In this document: one piece after another, positions 1 through 5,546 of the stretch | How positions within the stretch are numbered: position 1 is the first letter of the stretch | Layout: each line of letters starts with the position of its first letter | Program-made: the position numbers and the translations under genes | Assembly: GCA_964633825.1 (NCBI GenBank) | Contig: CAZWHE010000174.1 | Location: forward strand, 1-7,989 | DNA length: 7,989 nucleotides | Reading direction: 5' to 3' | Source: CAZWHE01 sp964633825 | GTDB lineage: Bacteria; Planctomycetota; B15-G4; CAYZWU01 | Notes under the pieces: model-generated | Seen by the model: only the letters and a program-made list of their open reading frames with translations | Told to the model about the DNA's origin: nothing | The model's database searches: none

Positions 1-969
1 GGCCAGCTACTCGGGATCTATGGCAGTTTGCCTATCCAGGAGTACAAGGGCCCTGAGTTCGAGATCACCCGCCAAGAATTGATCAATGCCGACCTCGCCC
101 GAGCGACCATCAACCGCCGGATGGGGATCATCAAGCGAATGTTCAAGTGGGGCGTTTCGAAGGGCTTGGTGCCAACACAGGTCCTGGTTGCCCTTTCCTC
201 GGTGGAGTCCCTGAAGCGGAACCGCAGCCGCGCCAGAGAAGGGAAGAAAGTCCAACCGGTGCCGGATGCGGACTTCAAAGCCACGCTGCCTCATCTCACG
301 CCGACCCTGGCAGACATGGCAGTCCTCCAATGGCTGACGGGAATGCGTTCAGGCGAACTCGTCGAGATGCGCTGGGTGGACATCGAAATGTTGGAGAATG
401 GAGGGGTATGGCTGTACACGCCTGCCAACCACAAGACCGGCCACCTCGACAAGGCACGGGTCATTCCACTCTGGGAACCCTGCCAATCGATCCTGCTGAA
501 GCACCAAAAGGCCGATCCGGAGGCCCCCATCTTCTCTCCGGCTGAATCGGATCGAGAGTTCCGGGCTGCGAAACGTGCCTCCCGCCAGTCGAAACTCCAG
601 CCGTCGCAGGTCCTCCGAGAGGAAGAGGCCCGGCGCAATCCCAAGAGGAATTTCCGCCACGGCTACGATAGCCGTTCCTATGGGCGGGCAATTGCTCGTG
701 CCTGTAAGGCCGCAGGAGTCCCTCACTGGCACCCTCATCAACTGCGCCACAACTACGCAACTTGGGCTCGGAGGAGTCAGGGTGGGCTTGAAGCGGCCCA
801 GGCAGCTCTGGGGCATTCGACGATCACCCCGACGCAGATCTATGCGGAGAAGGACATCCAACTTGCTTTGAAGGTGGCGAAGAAGCGTGCGGAGGCCTAC
901 CTCGCGGATGCCTTGGGGAGTGAGTCTCCTTCGGTCCCGACCTCGGATACCGAGAGTGACGACGCGTAG
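1..969 (+). CDS. Tyrosine-type site-specific recombinase/integrase, 5' partial
   Basis: This is a DNA strand-exchange enzyme of the phage integrase/XerCD superfamily. The frame is open to the left edge, so the true start lies outside the window; the TTG at 28 is probably internal, because the codons before it read as ordinary integrase sequence. Counting from base 1 there are 322 residues. Residues about 10-60 (ADLARATINRRMGIIKRMFKWGV region) match the end of the SAM-like core-binding domain, and the rest is the catalytic domain. All six catalytic residues are visible: R116 in TGMRSGE, K145 in NHKTGHLDKARVIPL, H246 and R249 in HPHQLRH, H272 in LGHSTIT, and the nucleophile Y281 in IYAEKD. The Asp/Ser-rich tail is probably disordered. 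The family usually has some 350-400 residues, so perhaps 50-100 are missing. It looks catalytically intact. Its G+C content is lower than that of the operons to its right. The layout resembles integrases I associate with Planctomycetota; that link is from memory. Confidence 0.93.
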   Translation, partial: GQLLGIYGSLPIQEYKGPEFEITRQELINADLARATINRRMGIIKRMFKWGVSKGLVPTQVLVALSSVESLKRNRSRAREGKKVQPVPDADFKATLPHLTPTLADMAVLQWLTGMRSGELVEMRWVDIEMLENGGVWLYTPANHKTGHLDKARVIPLWEPCQSILLKHQKADPEAPIFSPAESDREFRAAKRASRQSKLQPSQVLREEEARRNPKRNFRHGYDSRSYGRAIARACKAAGVPHWHPHQLRHNYATWARRSQGGLEAAQAALGHSTITPTQIYAEKDIQLALKVAKKRAEAYLADALGSESPSVPTSDTESDDA

Positions 970-1196
970 CAGCCGAGGTCGAGGTTGAAGAAAACGTATC
1001 CTCCTGGAGAGTGAGGGCCGCCCAAGGGATGGGGGGTGCGGTTCCCGAGCGGGCCGTGGGGCCCCCCGATGTCCTGACCACGCTCCCACAGATGGAATAA
1101 TCTGGGAATCGGATTCTCCTCCTGGTCATTGGGAGAAGGAGCACCCCACAACACTCGCAGGCCAACACAGGGCCAGCCTTGCGCCGTGGTCGCCAT
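970..1196. other. Intergenic gap with G/C-rich inverted repeats
   Basis: This 227-base stretch separates the integrase stop from the convergent end of the minus-strand operon. I see no credible gene, tRNA or direct repeat that would mark an attachment site. It contains a G6 run (1031-1036) facing a C6 run (1062-1067) with CCCG-AG-CGGG between them, a CAGAT/ATCTG pair (1089-1093/1100-1104) and a TTCTCC/GGAGAA pair (1114-1119/1132-1137). Any of these could fold in RNA, but none is followed by a T tract, so none is a standard intrinsic terminator. Frames open on the minus strand here read as low-complexity shadow sequence. Confidence 0.5.
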
Positions 1197-1216
1197 TCAC
1201 CGGGATGGCGGTGAAT
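1195..1216 (-). terminator. Short inverted repeat at operon end, weak terminator candidate
   Basis: ATTCACC (1195-1201) and GGTGAAT (1210-1216) form a perfect 7-bp stem around an 8-base loop. The repeat straddles the TGA stop (1199-1197) of the membrane-protein gene. No T tract follows on either strand, so this is at best a transcript-stabilising hairpin or a Rho-dependent end. It may also be chance. Confidence 0.25.
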
Positions 1217-1646
1217 TCTCTTGAACGCGCCCCACGTACCGAGCGAACTCGGCATTCGCCTCGAACTCGTTCCTGACCGCCGGCCACTCCCGGAGAAGAA
1301 GTGGACTGGAGAGGGTTCGCTCCAGTTCCTTCTCCCAGATCTTCCAGATGTCGCGGGCGAGGTAGCCTCGACGGTAGAGGTAGAACTCCTCCGAGCACAG
1401 ATTTAGGTAGCGCAATACGGCCAAGCGCAGTTCGGGCGATTCCGGCGGCGGGTCCCCTGTCAGGTCCAGTCGCAACCCACGGGCATCCGCAGGGAAGGCG
1501 CCCATGATCTCGTCGTAGCGCTGCGTGTAGGCGAGGAACAGCTGGGCATTCATCTGCCTTCGGTAGACCCGAATGGCCTGGAAGACCCCCGCGGCGGTGA
1601 GGAGGACACCGAACAGCGTGGCGTAGGAGACAGCATCAGCGAGCAA
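1197..1646 (-). CDS. Small hypothetical protein with one N-terminal membrane segment
   Basis: The predicted protein has 149 residues. Residues about 8-25 (YATLFGVLLTAAGVFQAI) form one hydrophobic helix followed by the basic stretch RVYRRQ, so the protein is probably inner-membrane anchored with a cytosolic C-terminus. The remainder is charged and helical, rich in aromatic residues (RYLNLCSEEFYLYRR, DIWKIWEKELERTL). I cannot name the family with confidence; the layout of one helix followed by a helical domain recalls DUF4760-like proteins. The TTG start at 1646 was chosen because AGGGG (minus strand of 1652-1656) lies 5 bases upstream and because it begins just after the stop of the preceding gene at 1664. 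An ATG at 1694 would overlap that gene by 31 bases and lacks a ribosome-binding site, though it cannot be excluded. It is the last gene of the DuOB-DUF488 operon, so it may tether that system to the membrane (inference). Confidence 0.72.
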   Translation of the reverse strand: MLADAVSYATLFGVLLTAAGVFQAIRVYRRQMNAQLFLAYTQRYDEIMGAFPADARGLRLDLTGDPPPESPELRLAVLRYLNLCSEEFYLYRRGYLARDIWKIWEKELERTLSSPLLLREWPAVRNEFEANAEFARYVGRVQENSPPSR

Positions 1647-1651
1647 GGCGA

Positions 1652-1656
1652 CCCCT
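1652..1656 (-). promoter_or_regulatory. Ribosome-binding site supporting a TTG start
   Basis: AGGGG on the minus strand lies 5 bases before the TTG at 1646-1644. It is the reason for preferring this start of the membrane-protein gene over the ATG at 1694, which has no such motif. Confidence 0.5.
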
Positions 1657-1663
1657 GGACGGC

Positions 1664-2110
1664 TCAGAGATGGACCACCGCCAACTCGGGCCATTTGGCT
1701 TGGAAGCGTTCGGCGACGAGTCGCCGGTGGCAGTGCTCGGGCTCGTGCTCGCTGCACAGCAGGCAGGCGCGGTCGAGGTCGGCCAGCCCCAGCCCGGCCT
1801 CGGGCAGGCGCGACTCGAGCAGGGCGCGGAAGCCGGTATCGAAGTCCTCCCAACTCCCCTTCTGCTTCTTGTAGCCGTCGAGCAGGGCGGCGTCGGGCGC
1901 GAGCAGCGGAAGGTGGCGGTAGGCGATGCCGGCCAGCCCCTTGAGGAAGAAGGGCAGGTCGCGGCCCTTGGCGAAGCCGGCCAGCTGGGAGTCGTTGCGC
2001 AGCCGGATATCGAGCAGCGTTCGGACGCCGGCTTCTCGGAGGCGACCGAAGAAGTCCTCGGCGCTCTTCTTGGTGAAGCCGATGGTGAACAGAGTCGGGA
2101 ATTCGGTCAT
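1664..2110 (-). CDS. DUF488 family protein (short paralogue)
   Basis: This is a complete 148-residue DUF488 protein. The family hallmarks are present: the N-terminal strand and turn LFTIGFTKK (7-15), the DIRLRNDSQLAGFAK segment (34-48) in place of the DVR..P.SR loop, and the C-terminal cysteine motif C119-SEHEPEH-C127-HRR. Function is unknown; the conserved Cys and His residues and the DVR/DIR loop suggest a nucleotide- or nucleic-acid-directed activity, but that is inference. The ATG at 2110 overlaps the TGA of the upstream DUF488 gene (ATGA, 2110-2107), and GAGGA lies 6 bases upstream, so translation is probably coupled. The frame stays open upstream to 2593, but that extension is Arg/Pro/Gly-rich shadow of the neighbouring gene. 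It is a paralogue of that neighbour with a shorter C-terminus; the two are diverged enough to be specialised partners rather than a recent duplication. Confidence 0.88.
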   Translation of the reverse strand: MTEFPTLFTIGFTKKSAEDFFGRLREAGVRTLLDIRLRNDSQLAGFAKGRDLPFFLKGLAGIAYRHLPLLAPDAALLDGYKKQKGSWEDFDTGFRALLESRLPEAGLGLADLDRACLLCSEHEPEHCHRRLVAERFQAKWPELAVVHL

Positions 2111-2733
2111 GGGCGATCCTCGGAACCAGCGGCCTCCTCCTCGGCGTCTGCCCAGGCGACCTTCTCTCCGCGGCGGCGGTAGGCTTCCGCCTCGAGTTCT
2201 TCCCGAGGCTGAAACAGAGTCTCTTCCGGCACCTTCGTGGCGGCCATGATCCGAGTGGTCACCTCCTCCATCGACTCCAACTCCCCATCCTCGAGGATGT
2301 GGCGCACCTCGAAGCCCGCCAGCGCCAGGGAGCGGGCGACGAGCACGGTCCGGTGGCAGTCGATCGGGTCCTTCTCGGCGCACAGCAGGGCCACCCGGTG
2401 CTCGGCGGCGCCGCGGCGCAGGCGCTCGATCCCCTCCTGGAAGACCGGCGCCTCGCGCACGCGGTCGAAGTCGACCCGGTTGCCGCGGTAGCACTCCCGC
2501 TCCGCCCGCCGGGCGCCGAATTCGCGCCCGAGGAACAGGTAGCGGATCCCGGCGCGCTCCAGCGCCTCGTGCAGCGGCTCCTGGCTGAACCACGGGCAGT
2601 AGCGGCTGTAGGGAGCGGAGCGCACGTCGGCCACGACCGTGATCCCGTGGCCGGTCAGCAACCCGAGGAAGTCCTCCCAGGCGTGGTTCGAGTGGCCCAC
2701 GGTGTAGACGACGGGCGGATCCGATGCGCTCAT
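2107..2733 (-). CDS. DUF488 family protein (long paralogue)
   Basis: The protein has 208 residues. DUF488 motifs are clear: VVYTVGHSN (8-16), ADVRSAPYSR (35-44) followed by FSQEPL, YLFLGREFGARR (65-76), and C118-AEKDPID-C126-HR near the end of the domain. After about residue 165 comes a charged tail (EELEAEAYRRRGEKVAWADAEEE region) that the shorter paralogue lacks, possibly for protein-protein contact. The domain's biochemical activity is not established as far as I know. The ATG at 2733 overlaps the stop of the dual-OB gene as ATGA, with GAGGG 4 bases upstream. The gene is therefore in the middle of a coupled three-gene unit. Sequence and context support the family call strongly; any specific substrate would be a guess. 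Confidence 0.92.
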   Translation of the reverse strand: MSASDPPVVYTVGHSNHAWEDFLGLLTGHGITVVADVRSAPYSRYCPWFSQEPLHEALERAGIRYLFLGREFGARRAERECYRGNRVDFDRVREAPVFQEGIERLRRGAAEHRVALLCAEKDPIDCHRTVLVARSLALAGFEVRHILEDGELESMEEVTTRIMAATKVPEETLFQPREELEAEAYRRRGEKVAWADAEEEAAGSEDRP

Positions 2734-3461
2734 CCGGCCCTCAGGATAGTGGCGACGACCTTGTAGTGATGACCCTGGAAGGGCTCGGTCAGGCTGACGC
2801 AGAGGAGCAGCGGCTCGGCCGCGGGCAGGACTCGGGCGTGTTCGGGGCCGTCCTCGGCCGGATAGGCGCCCTCGAAGTGCTCGTGGGTGTAGCAGTCGTC
2901 GGTGACGCGCAGCTCGTAGCGGTGGTCGCGGTACTCGAAGCAGGCCGTCGCCCGCGGCTGGTGGTTCTGGCCGTACTCCGGGTGGTGCCAGCGCTCGAGC
3001 CGGAACTCGAGCTGCTCGGGCTTGACGATCACCAGTGAGCGGTCGAGCTGCCCGAGCACCGGCGCGTCAGGGCGCACCCGGTCGCTGCGCCCGGCGGCGC
3101 GGTCCCACCAGACGCTGGCTGGCTCCTCCCGGAGCTGGGTCGCCAGGGCGCGGTGCTCGGGCACGCGCCCGAGCCGGGTCCAGGTCGGGTCGGGCCCCAG
3201 CAGCCAGTTCTCCGGCTGCCCGGTGCCCGGTCGGACCTCGGCCAGGAGGACCTCGACGTCGTCGAGCACCCCCAGCGGTTCCCCACAGGCAGTGCCAAGG
3301 TGGCGACGCGGGTCGAGGGTGCCGTCCGGCGCGTCCGACACAGGCCGGATCCAGGGCCCGAGGCGCAGCGGGAAGACGTGCTCGACCACCCGCCCGGCGA
3401 CGCAGCGGCCACCTTTCTTGACGGAATTGGCGAGGACGAGGAGGCGTTGGGGAGAGCTCAT
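2730..3461 (-). CDS. Probable dual OB-domain (DuOB) protein
   Basis: The protein has 243 residues, is probably cytosolic, and has no signal peptide or membrane helix. Segments I recognise from proteins annotated as containing a dual OB-fold domain are RLLVLANSVKKGGRCVAG (6-23), WIRPVS (37-42), QPENW (82-86), YELRVTD (182-188) and the C-terminal LCVSLTEPFQGHHYKVVAT (220-238). The pattern is two beta-rich halves joined by a helical linker. OB folds normally bind nucleic acid or nucleotides, so this is a plausible sensor or nucleic-acid-binding subunit. The family name is from memory and a profile search would settle it. The start at ATG 3461 puts the N-terminus just before the conserved LVLANS strand; the frame extends to 3509 without family-like sequence. 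It is the first gene of the minus-strand operon and overlaps the DUF488 start by ATGA. No clear Shine-Dalgarno motif precedes it. Confidence 0.85.
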   Translation of the reverse strand: MSSPQRLLVLANSVKKGGRCVAGRVVEHVFPLRLGPWIRPVSDAPDGTLDPRRHLGTACGEPLGVLDDVEVLLAEVRPGTGQPENWLLGPDPTWTRLGRVPEHRALATQLREEPASVWWDRAAGRSDRVRPDAPVLGQLDRSLVIVKPEQLEFRLERWHHPEYGQNHQPRATACFEYRDHRYELRVTDDCYTHEHFEGAYPAEDGPEHARVLPAAEPLLLCVSLTEPFQGHHYKVVATILRAG

Positions 3462-3597
3462 GGCGATAGGCCGGCGGGATAGGCTGCTAAGGGTTGCCGG
3501 GGGTTCCACGGTAGCCCGTTTCCTCGGATCCGGGCCGGTCGGCGGCCTTTTCAGGGAGACCCCTTGAGCTGTTGAAACACTGGTGTATTATCTGATC
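3462..3597. promoter_or_regulatory. Divergent promoter region between two operons
   Basis: These 136 bases separate the starts of the minus-strand DuOB operon (ATG 3461) and the plus-strand MerR operon (ATG 3598), and must hold the promoter for at least the plus direction. The part nearest the MerR gene (about 3564-3597) is notably A/T-rich against its surroundings. Facing left, the only good -10-like hexamer I see is GATAAT (minus strand, 3593-3588). It overlaps the plus-strand -10, so the two promoters may compete or share an operator. A minus-strand -35 is not convincing. Confidence 0.55.
3564..3591 (+). promoter_or_regulatory. Sigma70-like promoter with internal dyad, MerR operon
   Basis: A -35-like TTGAGC (3564-3569) and a -10-like TATTAT (3586-3591) are separated by 16 bases. 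A dyad ACAC-TG-GTGT (3577-3586) sits in the spacer and touches the -10, where regulators of the MerR class typically bind, although their own promoters usually have 19-20-bp spacers. Transcription from this -10 would start at about 3597-3599, at the ATG itself, predicting a leaderless message. No Shine-Dalgarno motif precedes the ATG, which agrees with this. Confidence 0.45.
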
Positions 3598-4194
3598 ATG
3601 GACCTCCCGACCCTCGATGACCTCGTCCGCTGCTCCGGCCTCAGCCGGCGAAAGGTGCGCTTCCTGGTCTCGGAGCGCGTCCTGGAGCGGGCGGAGAGCC
3701 GGGGGCCGGACGCCCGCTACCCAGCCGAGAACCTCGACCGGGCCTATCTGGTCCAGCACTACCAGGACCAGGGCATGACCCTGGAGGAGATCCGGAGCCT
3801 GTTCGACCAGCTCGGCGCCGCCGGCCTGGCCGCCCTGGCCGCCCAGCACCGCGCCGGGGGACCGCTGGAAGCTCCTGCGCCGGGTTCGGTCGGGGACTAC
3901 CTCGACGAGGTCCTGGGCGCCCCTGCCCCCGCTGCCGCCGCTCCGCGCGCTGCCGCCCGCTCCGTCGAAGGCCGTTCCGAAGCCGCTCCCCAGGTCCTCT
4001 CGGCACCGTCCCTTTCCCCCGACCGGACCCCTCGCCCCGGCCCCTGGAAGCGCTCGGAGCAGACCTGGCACCGCGTCGAGCTGACGGACGGCCTCGAACT
4101 CCACTACCGCGGGCCGCGCCAACCCCGGTGGCTACGCCGGCTCGACCAGTTGATCCACCACGCCCACGACTTCTTCTCGGAGGAATCCAATTGA
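3598..4194 (+). CDS. MerR-type regulator with Pro/Ala linker and C-terminal domain
   Basis: The protein has 198 residues. Residues 1-70 form a MerR-like winged helix-turn-helix: LDDLVRCSGLSRRKVRFLV (6-24) is the helix-turn-helix, RGPDARYP (35-42) the wing, and QGMTLEEIRSLFDQL (58-72) the usual MerR helix. Residues about 85-150 are a low-complexity Pro/Ala/Ser linker. The C-terminus (150-198) has WKRSEQTWHRVELTDGLELH, a short beta segment, followed by a helix; it is not a known metal- or drug-binding effector domain and lacks the cysteines of metal-sensing members. I take it as the part that senses or contacts the product of the next gene (inference). The ATG at 3598 is preferred; a GTG at 3583 would add five residues but overlaps the putative -10. 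The stop overlaps the TTG start of the VWA gene, so the regulator probably controls this operon, possibly autogenously. Confidence 0.85.
   Translation: MDLPTLDDLVRCSGLSRRKVRFLVSERVLERAESRGPDARYPAENLDRAYLVQHYQDQGMTLEEIRSLFDQLGAAGLAALAAQHRAGGPLEAPAPGSVGDYLDEVLGAPAPAAAAPRAAARSVEGRSEAAPQVLSAPSLSPDRTPRPGPWKRSEQTWHRVELTDGLELHYRGPRQPRWLRRLDQLIHHAHDFFSEESN
4179..4183 (+). promoter_or_regulatory. Ribosome-binding site deciding a TTG start for the VWA gene
   Basis: GGAGG, 7 bases before the TTG at 4191, lies inside the end of the MerR gene. It fixes the start of the VWA protein at TTG rather than the ATG at 4128, which lies well inside the MerR coding region and would add 21 Pro/Arg-rich residues. Confidence 0.8.
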
Positions 4195-5546
4195 ACGACC
4201 TGCTCTCCCATGACCCCACCCCCGATCCTCTGCAAGCGACTGTCCAGCTCGACCGCATCGCCTCCCTCGCCGCCGCCGACGCGGTCCACCACCTCGTCGT
4301 CGAGCTCGAGGCCGCACCGGCGCCGGTCGAGGACCAGGCCCTGGCGCTCGAGCTGGCCCTGGTGATCGACGTCTCCGGTTCGATGAGTGGCGAGCCCCTT
4401 GAGTTCGCACGCGCCGCCGCGCTCGGCGTGGTTGACGCCCTCGGGCCAGCCGACCGCCTGGCGCTGGTCTCCTTCGCAACCGACTCGCGGGTGGACCTGC
4501 CGGCGCAGGCGATGGACGAGGCCGGGCGGGCGGAGGCGCGCCAGATCCTGCGCGACCTGCGCACCCGCGGCACCACAGCCCTGGCCGCCGGCTGGGCCGA
4601 CGGCTGCCGGGCGGTGGCGCCCTCCGCCTCCACCCTCGACGGCACCGCCGCCGAGGAAAGCGCCGCCCGCCGCCGCCAGGTCGTCGTCCTCAGCGACGGC
4701 CACGCCAATGTCGGCCTGACCGACCCGGCCGAGCTGGGCAGGCACGCGGCCGAGGTCCTGGCCCGCGGCGTCGCCACCTCGGCGGTGGGCATCGGCGCGC
4801 GCTACTCCAACGCCCAGCTCGAGGCCCTGGCCGAGTTCGGCGGTGGCCGGCTGCACCACGCCGCGCGGCCGGAGGAGATCGTCGAGGTCGTGCTCGGCGA
4901 GCTGGGCGAGTCGCGCCGGATCGCGGCCGAGCGGATCGAGCTGCGCATCGGCCGCCCCGACGGCGTCCTGCTCGAGGACCTGCACGGCTGCCCGGTGCGG
5001 AGCGAGGGCGGGACCAGCGTCTTCGCCGTCGGCCCGCTGGCCGCCGGCAGCCGCCGCGAGCTGGTGGTGCGCGTGCTGTGCCGCGCGAGCGAAGAGAGCG
5101 GCCGCCCCGAGCTGCCGGTCGCACTGCGCTGGCACGCGCCGGGCGACAGGGACGGTCGGCTCATGGAGCTCGGCCGGCCGGCGATCGAGCGCGGCCTGTT
5201 CGACTCCGACCCGGACCCGACCCTGGCGGCGCGGGTGGCGCGCGCCTGGCAGGCCGACACGCTGCGCAAGGTGCTGCGCCTGCGGGACGACGGCCTCGAC
5301 GACCAGGCGCGCACGCTGCTGCAGCGACACCTGCCGCTGTTCCGCGGCTACACGGAAGGGCTGCCCGACGGCCGGCGGCTGACCAAGGAACTGGAGCGGC
5401 TCGAGCGCTCGCTCGACCGCCGGCTGGCGCCCGAGTCGATGAAGGAGCTGCGCAACGCCGCCTTCAAGCTGCAGAAGGGTCAGGCCGATCTGCGGGCCTC
5501 GGCGCCGGCCTCGTGGCAGGAGCTGCTCGAGGAGGACGGGAAGTGA
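4191..5546 (+). CDS. Cytosolic VWA (von Willebrand factor A) domain protein
   Basis: The protein has 451 residues. The VWA domain (about 50-235) has a complete metal-ion-dependent adhesion site: D60-V-S62-G-S64 (DVSGSMSG), T128/T129 in RGTTAL, and D169 in LSDGHANVG, so it should bind Mg2+ or Mn2+ and a partner protein. Residues about 245-320 form a beta-rich module (ERIELRIGRP, FAVGPLAAGSRRELVVRVL). The C-terminus (about 350-440) is helical and charged (RAWQADTLRKVLRLRDDG, KELERLERSLDRRL). There is no signal peptide or membrane helix, unlike the exported or anchored COG2304-type VWA proteins it resembles, so it likely acts in the cytosol as an adaptor. The TTG start is backed by GGAGG and the TTGA overlap with the MerR stop. 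The stop overlaps the GTG of the protease-like gene (GTGA). The VWA call is firm; partners and role are inferred only from context. Confidence 0.93.
   Translation: MNDLLSHDPTPDPLQATVQLDRIASLAAADAVHHLVVELEAAPAPVEDQALALELALVIDVSGSMSGEPLEFARAAALGVVDALGPADRLALVSFATDSRVDLPAQAMDEAGRAEARQILRDLRTRGTTALAAGWADGCRAVAPSASTLDGTAAEESAARRRQVVVLSDGHANVGLTDPAELGRHAAEVLARGVATSAVGIGARYSNAQLEALAEFGGGRLHHAARPEEIVEVVLGELGESRRIAAERIELRIGRPDGVLLEDLHGCPVRSEGGTSVFAVGPLAAGSRRELVVRVLCRASEESGRPELPVALRWHAPGDRDGRLMELGRPAIERGLFDSDPDPTLAARVARAWQADTLRKVLRLRDDGLDDQARTLLQRHLPLFRGYTEGLPDGRRLTKELERLERSLDRRLAPESMKELRNAAFKLQKGQADLRASAPASWQELLEEDGK
5531..5535 (+). promoter_or_regulatory. Ribosome-binding site deciding a GTG start for the protease gene
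   Basis: GGAGG lies 7 bases before the GTG at 5543, the same spacing as at the MerR/VWA junction. It supports translational coupling and rejects the much longer open frame from 5078, which is shadow of the VWA gene. Confidence 0.8.

Noticed and set aside
349..1089. Long minus-strand open frame opposite the integrase
   Set aside because: It is a shadow of the integrase: Arg/Pro/Leu-rich, without domain-like sequence, while the plus strand carries all catalytic residues.
824..1255. Minus-strand frames crossing the 970-1196 gap
   Set aside because: They are low-complexity Pro/Arg/Gly/His sequence with no ribosome-binding site, and they overlap the integrase end.
3641..4792. 383-residue minus-strand open frame opposite the MerR and VWA genes
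   Set aside because: Its Arg/Ser/Gly-rich composition is typical of a shadow frame, and it spans a coupled gene junction on the other strand.
5078..5542. Upstream extension of the protease frame
   Set aside because: This part is out-of-frame VWA sequence (Arg/Ala/Gly-rich); the GTG at 5543 with GGAGG and a GTGA overlap is the better start.
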